64,000 nt of DNA from Rotaria sordida (Eukaryota > Rotifera > Eurotatoria > Philodinida > Philodinidae). Every line of letters starts with the position of its first letter. The first letter of the stretch is position 1. A model generated the notes under the pieces. It had not been told where the DNA came from, made no database searches, and saw nothing but the letters and a program-made list of their open reading frames with translations. A program made the position numbers and the translations under genes. Positions 48,019 through 57,883 of the stretch are shown in pieces. The DNA lies in the NCBI GenBank assembly GCA_905250125.1, contig CAJNOL010000727.1:43571-107570 (forward strand), in the 5' to 3' direction.

Positions 48019-48198
48019 TGTGCTATCTATAAGTGAAATGAAAAAGGTGATAGATATGTTATGTTTAAGTTAAAGCTAAACTACTATTCATTTCAGAATA
48101 CAATGCACCCAATTGTATAGAATAGCTTTCCAATGGAAGCATCTAGAGACCTACAGTTTTCAATAATAGAAAGAGGATGGATAACTTTATGAGCCATT

Positions 48199-48315
48199 CA
48201 ATGCGATTTGACGAAGTTAGTCGATCTTGAATTTTTGTACGGTATTTATAGCAGCTATAACATGTATTTTTTTCATAAAACCGCAAGAACCGACTAGCTT
48301 GGTCAAATCGCATTG
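48199..48315. repeat. Palindromic MITE, about 117 bp
   Basis: CAATGCGATTTGACGAAGTT then AGTCGATCTTG pairs with CAAGAACCGACTAGCTTGGT then CAAATCGCATTG. The arms are about 35 bp with a central spacer of about 45 bp. Confidence 0.65.
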
Positions 48316-49971
48316 ACCAAAGACGAAAATTTCAGGAATGATAGATCCAAATGCCCTGATGAAGGCTCACTATATGACAGATTTTGGAAATCCAGTATTT
48401 TTGATTGAGGAGCTGGAAAATTCGAAAATTTGGAGAATTGGTCGTAAAGATGCTTTCGTCATTCGATCCAGGAATCAGCTACAGATCTGCAAGTTCCATT
48501 ATTGGGCACAGAACAGCTTGACAATTCTAAAGCACTAATAGAAAGTTCAAAGTCCATTTTGCCCTCATAGAGATATTTGAGCCCAAAGAAAGTCAAAAAA
48601 TGGCATTTTTCTATAGTGAGCTCTCAAAAAATAGAACACTAGGAAAAGATGATTGCTACAAAAAATCATCGCATCAACGGGTAGTGTCTATAATAAACTT
48701 TTCAGAATTCTATCATTTGAAACAGAGGAGGCAGCTAAGGCCCAGTTTGGCTGAGAGATCCCACCTTGCTTCTCTATTCGGACCTTTTACAAGATTTTCA
48801 AGTTTTTTGAACCTACCGCTATGCTTACAGGCCCAAGTGCTACCAGTGCTGGAAGAATCATTGCATTTTACAGAAATTCGATGTAAATGCGGTACTTTTT
48901 CGAAAGAATTATCCCATTACAAAAATGCTCGTGCGAAATTTGGACCCTCCATCTTTGTGGTACCTGAATAATGATCATATTACATCTGAACAGCCTCATA
49001 AATGACTTTCATAGATTCGATTTTTCACACTAAATCTGACACAAGTATTTTTGAAATTCAAAGGAACGAAAAACAACTGGCAATTTTCCAGTTATCGTTA
49101 ATTGACTTTTTTCATAACAAGTAAGTCATCGACAAAAGCCTAAATTATTGCCGTAAAAACTAATTTCAGAAAAAAACATAAATATTCTTGATCCACTCGT
49201 CCCTCTCTGCCTAACCATATACATAAATATGATTAGCTGCTTTAATTTTGCTTCTCCGGTGTCTTATATATATAAATAAATATAAATGTCAAAACCCCTA
49301 TACCATCCAATCCCCCTATCTAAAAAAAGGGACTTTTATACATTTAAATATGAGTGAATAATTATGAGGCTCCCTTCCCCTAGCTACACATTCCTATTTG
49401 AACTCGAGATCTTCATTCCTCTAGATTCAAATTGACTAAAAGGAAGTTAACTGCCATGGTAGAAAAATAATACTATACTTTGCTATTACCACTACTTGAG
49501 GATAGAAAAATCCCTTCTATACTTATTACTAAAAAGATTTCCTAAAGAGATTAGAGTTTCGCAGATACATACATTTGCTAGTTGGATTCGTAGAGAATCT
49601 TGTCTGTCCAGGACAATAATGTCACTATAATGTGTCGACGTTATTGTGTGCTTCAAACTAAAATATAATGTTGCTTATCTATACGTTGAAAAATATGTAT
49701 TGCTTCGCGCATTCAACCATATCGCGAAAAAATGATAAGAGTAATTTGAATACATACCTTGATTTTTTTTCGGTGCAAATTTTACCATTTTTTTGCTTAT
49801 TCTCTCATTAGTCCTTCGTACAGCTCTACGATACTAATACAGAAAAAAATGTGCATCATCATATGCGTAAAATCATCATGAGCATATCGTCAAAACATAC
49901 GTTGTTTTTTTGATTGAAAATTGTACCTTCAATTTATTGCATGTTTTTAGTCTTCCTTATGTGTATTTATT

Positions 49972-50626
49972 AATGCGGTGCGAAGCACAGCATTTATGTA
50001 GTCCTTCGCGAGTTTTTTTCTTACTTACTTGACGTACGCATCAAAAATAGTCATTTTGTGTCGCGCTGATCTCAAGAACGAAAAATCAGAAAAAGTCCGT
50101 TGAAACGTGAAATGAAAGAATCGAGAACAAATCGTAGAAATTCGTTTTCCATACTTCATTAAGATAAGCGGTTGGATTAGAAATAATTTAGGAAAAAGAG
50201 GAATTTGAAAAATTTTATGCTCGAGATAATTAAAATGATGATAGCAAGAAAAGTTAGCCGCAAGTCTTTTCGAGCTATTGAAGTAATTCATTACAGCTGT
50301 AAGTCAGCTGATAATAAAGTGATCGCAAGGATAATTAAACGATCAATCGAAATTGTCGTTCATAAAAGTATTCATAGGCTTTCATAGAGTTCTCGTGGTA
50401 ATGAATTTTATTATGATGGTTTTCAATTTTCTCGTGACTAATATCAGCTGCCTCATGAAAAAATAATTCTTTGAATTCGAATGATATACAGTGAAGTATC
50501 TATGTTCTGTAGTGTGTGACATTCCAACGAGAAATGACGATTACTATTAACTCGACAATCAGATTTTCGCTTCTATGAAATGTGGTTTTTTCGAAAATTC
50601 TAGAGTTTCATGCTTCGCACCGCATT
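49972..50626. mobile_element. TIR element, about 655 bp
   Basis: Perfect 16-bp terminal inverted repeats AATGCGGTGCGAAGCA / TGCTTCGCACCGCATT. The interior carries no transposase ORF. The ends do not match a family I can name with confidence. Confidence 0.6.
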
Positions 50627-50910
50627 TCGTATTCGAGTCAAAGCTCGAATACCATCTAGGTTTTTTTTGTATATCTTTATTCAACAATTAAAATTAAATT
50701 AAAAAAATTGATTTCAATTTATCATCATCCATAAGTATTAATGATTTCAATACAATAATGACGTGCCATTTCGACAATCAAAGTTGTTTTCTTCAGACCT
50801 TGTACAGGAGTGTATAGATTTTTCTTTTTAAATTTCTTTTTCTCTTCTTTTTGATATTAATCATATGATAGTCGAACGGCAAGGCGGTGAAAGTGATCGG
50901 AGATATGTAC

Positions 50911-52650
50911 TAGAGGTGAGGTCGGTTCGAGTTTTTAAATTGTGAATGGAACCAGAACCGAGAGAAATTTGCGTAGCGCTAAACCGAATCGAACCGAACC
51001 GAAAAAAAAAATTTATTTTATTAAACACAAATTAACGTTTTGAGGACGAAATTCTTTTTAGTCGAAAAGTGACTCTCTTATCATTTTTCCAAAATTCTAT
51101 TTAGCTCAAAATGATTACATAAAAGTCGTATGATAATCAAAGCAATAAATTTTCTCTTCTTTTAAAAAGAATGTTAGTTTGGGGTGTGGGTATGGATGTA
51201 AGTATTGATTAAAAGAAGACAAATGTCGACATACCCACATCCACCATCAAGAATTTCATGACGCCTCTATTGATAAAAAAATTTGTTCTAGGGGATCTAA
51301 GGAACAGTAGTTAAAGCTCAAGTATCGAGATTGAATTCACGGTTAATTTTTCTTTTTTTTAAAGCACATTTCTAAGTCTGTAACTTTCTTACTAGACGAG
51401 CTAGCCGGATCCATCAATAGTCATTTTGTCGAGCGTCTTTTACTGCATCTTTTCTTGATAGAAACACATTTTCAACCACGCATTTTGCTAAAGAAAAACT
51501 TATTATACAAATCAAGTCAATACTTCTGGTCTACCCTTTAACCAGATAAGGAAATAACTGGCTGTTGGCAAAACGAATAATCCATTATGAATGGTCATGT
51601 AAAACATAGACTACATTTAATCATCGAACATACGTGTTCGAACATGTTCTGACTCTAGTTATGTTATTAATTAACTATATTCAGATGTAGAGATTGTCAG
51701 TAAGACATACATATCATAGAAAAATAACAAGAAAAGCAACAAAAACAGTATAACAATGACAACCTATATCAGTTGCAGCGATCTGTACATGTCGAATTTT
51801 TATATCGCTAACTGAAGCAAAACTAGACTAACCGTTCGATTTTAATACGTCTGTTACCCAATTATTACTTTTGATAAATAAACATACGTCTTCATCTGGA
51901 CATCCTACACTTTTCTCAAAACAAACAAACAAACACACTTAATTTTCTTCTTTGCCTTTTTAGATGAACGTTCACCTGCCAATTACCAACATGATATAAA
52001 CGCAATATTTCCGTACAACGAATTTAACATGAGTGCATCAACGACTTATAATTCTTCCACCTTAATTTCAATCGAAACGCGTAGAATCAATTTTTCCAAA
52101 TCAAAAAACGTGTCCCATACGGCCATCAACTATGAAGCATGAGTCGAAATTCTATGTTACTAAAAACCATCAAGAAAACAATATACAATATGGAAACTAT
52201 TCAAAAACCTTCTCTGTAAGTTATATGTTTACTACTTCTTCTCACTCATTTTTCTTGTTTATACTCAAAAATTATCTGAGGATTGATCCTTGAGAAAGCT
52301 CGAAACTATAGTCGCAGTATTTCTTAAACATAATATAACACACCTATACCCACATATTTCGAACATGTAGTGTTCTTCAGTCTTTACGAGCACAAATGCT
52401 AACAGATTCCAATTCAACTCCGTAAGGAGCCACAACTCGTCACTAGAATGACTTTGGATCTTCTCTATTCAAACTCGGAGTTGAATGAAAACTGTGTCTT
52501 CAGTGAAATTTGGACATGGTTCCAGATCCGACAAAAACTAAAAGTTTGACTCGGAGTCAAGAAGGACATGCAACTCTCTAACAGTTACTAGTTTGATTTC
52601 GTATTTATGGATAGATATCTGTCGTCAACACATATGAAGGTCATCGTATG
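50911..52650. other. Gene-free interval with a lone hAT-like end and a telomere-like hairpin
   Basis: TAGAGGTGAGGTCGG near 50910-50926, followed by repeated GAACCGA-type motifs (50950-51003), looks like one end of a hAT-like element, but no matching right end was found. A telomere-like hairpin lies at 51179-51245. No gene is supported. Confidence 0.4.
51179..51245. repeat. Telomere-like G-rich/C-rich hairpin 2
   Basis: TTGGGGTGTGGGTATGGATG pairs imperfectly with ACATACCCACATCCACC across a loop of about 30 bp. Same design as the blocks at 42714-42793 and 55036-55098. Confidence 0.55.
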
Positions 52651-53301
52651 TAGAGATGAAAGCTGAGTGGCTGAACCGCCGCCGCCACCAATTTTTCGGA
52701 AAAAATCTCGGCCGCCATTGCACAATAACCATACTCTGGTTTTGCATATTTTTGACATTCAAGATTAGTTTTCGTGAATGTTCTTACGAAAAAAAAGCGA
52801 AAAAATCGGCTTTTTATCGGCTTTTTGTGATTTAGAAAGATTTTAATGTACTTTTATATAAGTATTGTGTGGTATACTAGTCCGCAGTATGGCATGTGTG
52901 TCAAAGAGTTCTAGCGTTGCATTTACCATTTGCTGAGTCGAGAAGTCGGAGAGACTATTCAAAATTTTGAGTTTCTAAATAAAAACTCGAGAAAACACAT
53001 TTTACGGTAGGCGTGATTAAAATCGGTCAAAAATTGAATAATCTGATTTTAGACTAACGTCATATTCCTTTTCCTTTTAAACTGGCCTCTCTAGTTTTAT
53101 ACTAATCACATCTCTTTTAGCATTTTCTACCTTTTTTCATTTCAAAATCTCTCGAAAACAAGAAAACAAAAGGTCATGAAAAATCTTGAGCCGTCGCCAT
53201 CCTTGGTAGAATCAAATATTATGTTTTAATAGCCATCACCGTCGAAGAACTCACAGTATCGAATCAGCCGCCACCGATCAACTCATCGACTTATGCCTCT
53301 A
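52651..53301. mobile_element. hAT-type MITE with near-perfect 8-bp target duplication
   Basis: The element starts TAGAGATGAAAGCTGAGTGG and ends with an imperfect complement (ACTCATCGACTTATGCCTCTA). Flanks are ATCGTATG (52643-52650) and ATCATATG (53302-53309), a 7/8 match. TAGAGATG ends and an 8-bp duplication fit the hAT superfamily. Internal GCCGCC-rich clusters occur near both ends (52678-52716 and 53190-53275). It lies just downstream of the cathepsin gene. Confidence 0.65.
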
Positions 53302-53383
53302 ATCATATGGGTTAGGAAAAAAACTCTTATTCAATTAAATTTTTTCTCTAACTAATTTAAATTTATTGATGCCAAAAAAAATT

Positions 53384-54511
53384 TCAAAAGATTCCAGCAG
53401 AATAAGTCAAAGTAGCAATTCCACACATGTTCTTATTTCGTCTAATTTTGATATAACCATGATCACCCCAATTTGGTCCCCATGAATTTTTAACTTTCCA
53501 ATAATCAGTACCATTTTCAGTTCCATAGCCAACAACAACAGGTGCATGATTGAGATTTTGAAATGTTGGACATCCAGGTACATCAAAAATACCAGATGCA
53601 TAATGATCAAATTTATCTGATACTTCTCGTAGAATAGTATTATTACCTTTGCGTACGCCACAATTGAAAGAAACAAAGACTGGACCTCGTTCATAAACAA
53701 TTTTTTTCATATATTCTTCATTTCCAAATGGTATCAGTTCATATCGAAGTTGACGAGTTGAATTATACGAAAGACGTACTCCACTTTCATTTTGACATTT
53801 CTCTTGTTTTTTTCCATCGGCTGTTGATGGATAATCTTTTTCCAAATTAAGTCTATAATCATTTCTTTGAATATAACGAAATGATCCAATAAAACCTCCT
53901 CCTTCACAACCATGTTGACCTGAACAATCAATTAATTGTTGCGGACTTAGTGGACCAGATTCTTTATAAATTTCTGCATATGTTTTTTCCAAGGCTCCAA
54001 CCATACCAAAAGCATAGCATGAACCACAACGACGTTGATCTTTGATAGGTGTAACAGCGCCTGGAACACGCGTTTGATTAGTCCAATCATATTCTGGTGG
54101 AACTATTGTGTCATCACGTGATTCTGTTGGTTGTTGATTATTAGGTGTTTCAACTTCTAAGTCTGAACGTAATGCATCTCTTTCTTCATCAGTCCAATCA
54201 CTCATTTGATTTATTTTTAATTTAAATGTTGTTGAAGAATCTTCATTATGCCGCATAACATATAGTAAATTTGATTTAAATATTTCCATACGTTTGGATT
54301 TTTGAAAGTCAATCATTCTGCTTGTATCTTGACGAGGATAGACTGCTTGAAAATATTGATAAATATGATGGACTAGTGCTGGATTATTTTCAATAACTTC
54401 TTTTTTATTATTTATATTGGATAACATTGTGTCAACATAATCTTGAACAGATACAGATGAGCTAACATAGCCAATTAAACAGAGGACCAGAACAGCTCTT
54501 AAATATTTCAT
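53384..54511 (-). CDS. Cathepsin L-like cysteine protease precursor (papain family C1A)
   Basis: 375 residues in one exon. ATG 54511 is preferred over the frame's opening at 54544 because it places a signal peptide (KYLRAVLVLCLIGYVSSS) at the very N-terminus. An I29-type propeptide follows: residues about 50-110, ERFNIN-like helix, then FKLKINQMSDWTDEE. The mature enzyme begins near VPPEYDW (about 138). Catalytic residues are visible: Gln159 and Cys165 in KDQRRCGSCYAFG, His322 in NHAPVVVGYG, Asn342 in VKNSWGPNWGDHGYI. The GCEGGG motif is present. Such enzymes act in lysosomes or are secreted for digestion. The region between the pro-domain and the mature N-terminus is longer than usual and Thr/Gln-rich. 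All key residues are intact, so it is probably active. Confidence 0.92.
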   Translation of the reverse strand: MKYLRAVLVLCLIGYVSSSVSVQDYVDTMLSNINNKKEVIENNPALVHHIYQYFQAVYPRQDTSRMIDFQKSKRMEIFKSNLLYVMRHNEDSSTTFKLKINQMSDWTDEERDALRSDLEVETPNNQQPTESRDDTIVPPEYDWTNQTRVPGAVTPIKDQRRCGSCYAFGMVGALEKTYAEIYKESGPLSPQQLIDCSGQHGCEGGGFIGSFRYIQRNDYRLNLEKDYPSTADGKKQEKCQNESGVRLSYNSTRQLRYELIPFGNEEYMKKIVYERGPVFVSFNCGVRKGNNTILREVSDKFDHYASGIFDVPGCPTFQNLNHAPVVVGYGTENGTDYWKVKNSWGPNWGDHGYIKIRRNKNMCGIATLTYSAGIF

Positions 54512-54734
54512 TTTAATATTTTTTTTTCTCTCAATAAAGGGCATCTATTCTTCAAGTGCTTTTACATTTTATAGGTTTCAATAAAAACTTATTTTCCATC
54601 TGTTTTTGCTCTCATTCTATATGATTTTATAATAATATTGATCTTTTCTTATCTAATTTAATCAAATAACGATAAATATTTACTTTCTCATATTAAAATG
54701 ACGAAAATTTTAAACGTTGTGTTTGAGAAATCCC

Positions 54735-55020
54735 AGGTCGACGATTACGGACTTTGTATACGACTGTAAACAACCGTATACGGCCTCGATACGATCGTTT
54801 ACGGTCGTATTTTACCATAATACATGGCTCAGTATTACGATCGTATATCGTCGTGATCGTATACACTGCAATACGATCGTCTACGAAAAAATACGGAGTA
54901 AAACGATCACCGTATACGGACTGCGTATACGAAAATGGTGAACGACCATATATTTCTCCGTATATCGCCGTATTACTCCGTATACGATATGGAGATTTAC
55001 GGTCGTAATACTGAGCCATA
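54735..55020. repeat. CGTATACGG-rich palindromic element
   Basis: About 285 bp packed with copies of GTATACGG, CGATCG, TACGGTCGTA and CGTATACG in both orientations. An outer inverted pair is TGGCTCAGTATTACGATCG (54824-54842) and GGTCGTAATACTGAGCCATA (55001-55020). Predicted ORFs in every frame are by-products of the repeat. It is directly followed by a telomere-like hairpin. Confidence 0.7.
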
Positions 55021-55035
55021 TATTTGGTTGTATTG

Positions 55036-55098
55036 GGTGAGGGTGTGTGGGTGGGTGTGAGTACAGAGAGGAATGACACCCATACCCACACCCACACC
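55036..55098. repeat. Telomere-like G-rich/C-rich hairpin 3
   Basis: GGGTGAGGGTGTGTGGGTGG pairs with ACCCATACCCACACCCACAC across a loop of about 20 bp. This is the clearest GTGTGGG/CCCACAC block in the window. Confidence 0.65.
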
Positions 55099-55389
55099 TT
55101 GTCGATATGCCACCAGTATCCTCTAATACTTTGATGATCTAATGGTTTTCACTCAATATATTAATCGATGAAAAACTATGACTTTTCGATCTAGTTTCAT
55201 CCCTGCTAAAATCGAATCATATCAATCGATAGAGAAGAAACTACTCCACAATATCCTATATTCCTTGTACGTAATTATATACCTTTGACAACGACAAAAA
55301 TCTATTATAATGAATGAATTTACGTCAACCAATTAGTCAAATGAAAGAGATGTTCGGACTCGCTTGACAATTTTGATCTATACTACTGT

Positions 55390-57652
55390 TAGCATGGTAT
55401 CAACAAAGAAAAATAACTTCTTTGCATACATTACATTGACAATTTTTTTCTTTATAATTTTTTATATGTTGTATAATACGTTTATAACGAAAACAACTAC
55501 AATTAATACAGTTAACTGTATGACAATTAAGTGCATGTAACAAACCTTCAATACAACGTTGCATTGATTGTTATTGTTATAATTGTGTACTTGCTATAGA
55601 TTTATGATTACTATTTAATAAATTTTGTTCATGATAACTCTTGACAATACCGAATGTTCTATTTTATGTTCATATTTTAGTTGCATATTATAAAATTTTT
55701 CACATAGATCAAAATCTTCACATCCTGTACAATCATAAGAAATATGACATTGTTATTGGCATCTAATACAATTATATGTAAATTTCTCTGTTGTTGATGT
55801 ATATAATTCATATAATAAAGTCATGGTTGAAAATTTTGCACGACCTAATGAAGAAAATTCATAATTATTATCATAAGCAAAATTTAGAAATGTATTTCGC
55901 ATATCCATTGAATCACATTGAATTAGAGCATCAGTATTATTGACTGCTAGATAGGATATTATTTGATTATGACGATGAATAGCAAAGAATGCCTAAAAAA
56001 ATATATAGATGCAAGTTGTAAGTATTAAAATTTGTGGAAAAGAGAGAGCAATTAAAGTCAGTTTAATCCTTTTTTGGGAGGAGGGAGAGGGGAAGGGAAG
56101 AAAATAGTTATAGTTAGTTAACATATATAGGAAGCTGAAGAATTCTTCTATCTGGACGATCTTCTGCTCAGAGCTACAGTTAGTATGAAGTAAGAGATTG
56201 AGCTAACATATTTACCGCTAGACACTGTCTCATAAATCGAGGTATGGATCATCTTCATCTTCTCTTCCAAATTCGTATGACAAGCTTACCTACGAAGTTT
56301 TTTGTCACTTCATTAGTAGTAATAGAAATCTTTGATTACTTTCAAATTAAATTTTGAATGAACAAAATCCACCTTTAACAATTTTTTTTTTTTTTTTATA
56401 ATTTACCTCTTTGTATTTTTCCATAGTTGAAAATATTATAGATAATAAATCAGTACAATTTGACGTTTGATTTGCTGTTTTCTTCAAATTTTTCTTTTCA
56501 TATGTATTTGCAGATTTACACTTACCAGAAATCTAAATTAAAATGAAAAGCAAATATTCATATTGTAGATAAAATTAAGATTCAAATAGTAATTATTAAA
56601 ATTCGACTAGAGAGATAGATTCATCCGATAGAATAAAACATTCATATTGCTAAATGATTTTAATCTATACGCTTGTTTTTACAATCAAAAATGTGATTGT
56701 TGGTTGAACTCAATTTTCATTCTATTCTACTCATATGATGATATAAATTTATCTTTAGTTAAATTTTAATTTTGGCTACTAAATTTCTACTAATTTCTGC
56801 TGAATCTTCTGGCTCAATAGAATCATCTAAGTCTTCATCTTCCATAGCTTGTGCTGCTTCAACCTCTTGTTTTCTTCGATCTTCTTGGCCGAGTTCTAAA
56901 ATATAATCAAATAAAATTCGATTTTTATTATCAATAATAAAACATACTTTCAATATGTGCTTCAATAATAATCAACCAAAAATTACCATCGAAATATGGA
57001 ATGTCAAGAACTACTTGTACTTAATTATCCAAACAATCTTTCATAATATCCTAAAATAATAACATTTGAATAAGACATGAATAAACATATTCATGAAAGA
57101 TTTCTCGATATTTTTTGAATCATAAACGTTTTTGGAAGATAAATAAAAGTCGAAAATAGCTTATTTGACAAGCTTTAATTTTTTGTGAACTCTCATTTTG
57201 TACATTTTTCATTTGAAAGTCCATCTTAGACATCATCGTCAAGTTGAGTCATTTTTTTTCTAAATTCTTACTTTTTATGCAAAGAAATCGAATGACAAAA
57301 GTTCAATATCATGAAAAACAGTTATCTATTTATCGTGATACTTTCTTATGTAATAATTAATTCAAAAAATAGACACTGCAATTTCACATTCTGTTTGAAA
57401 CACAACACAAAATGAAGCTTCTTCGAGCATTCTACGATGTCTTCTGACAGCTTCATTCAAGAAGAAACGCTTTTTTTAAACTCGATGAATATTCAATTAA
57501 CAAAGATTTCATATATATATATTTTTTTACCTTATAATCAATAGCAATACGTTCTACAATTGCCCTATCAAGCATTTTTTTACACCAATCGTGTAGACGC
57601 TTTGGCTTTGATAAACGTTGTTCAAATACATGACAATGAAATATAGGGTGCA
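55390..57652 (-). pseudogene. Decayed CBP/p300 histone acetyltransferase gene fragment (HAT C-part, ZZ, TAZ2)
   Basis: Conserved pieces follow in the order of CBP/p300: PKRLHDWCKKMLDRAIVERI (57533-57652), IPYFDGNFWLI (near 56985-57020), a Glu-rich exon (56758-56900), STMEKYKE (56402-56535), AFFAIH...DMRNTFLNFA and EFSSLGRAKFSTMTLLYELY of the HAT core (55800-55990), a ZZ finger (YDCTGCEDFDLCEK) and the TAZ2 start (MQRCIEGLLHALNCHTVNCI, 55480-55560). Several GT-AG borders survive. Breaks: a TAA inside the ZZ finger (55753-55755), a frameshift after KIEHSVLSR, two TAAs in a Gln tract just before TAZ2, a TGA at a TAZ2 cysteine near 55400, and a lost ZZ cysteine (CEKF). The gene is truncated at both ends: the bromodomain and KIX regions are absent. 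It cannot make a working enzyme. Confidence 0.85.
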
Positions 57653-57883
57653 GTGTGGATGTTGTCTCTTCTTATTCATGCCCACAGCTCATTTAAAAAT
57701 AAGACCGACATGGTTTGCAAGAGAATGAGATTTAGCTAATACTGGTACCAATAGTCTTTGATCAATTTTTATTTTACTTTTATTATAGGATCTTTTGTTA
57801 TAAATTATGTGTTCAATTGTAAAAAATACAAAAAAAAACAGTTCTTTAAATCGAAAAAGAAAGAATTTTAGTTAAATTATCTT

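Larger units (their letters stand above)
48019..50910. other. Intergenic region with inverted-repeat elements
   Basis: No gene is supported. The part 48100-49000 is richer in GC than the surrounding DNA and carries open stretches on the plus strand (48338-48538, 48600-48971) without recognisable domains; it may be a decayed transposon. Elements at 48199-48315 and 49972-50626 are listed separately. Confidence 0.45.

Noticed and set aside
50911-52600. A full hAT element starting at TAGAGGTGAGG near 50914
   Set aside because: No matching inverted right end or 8-bp duplication could be found in the following 1.7 kb.
54693-55097. ORFs of 74-134 residues in the CGTATACG block
   Set aside because: Tyr/Arg/Asp-rich reading is a by-product of the repeated words; open frames exist on both strands at once.
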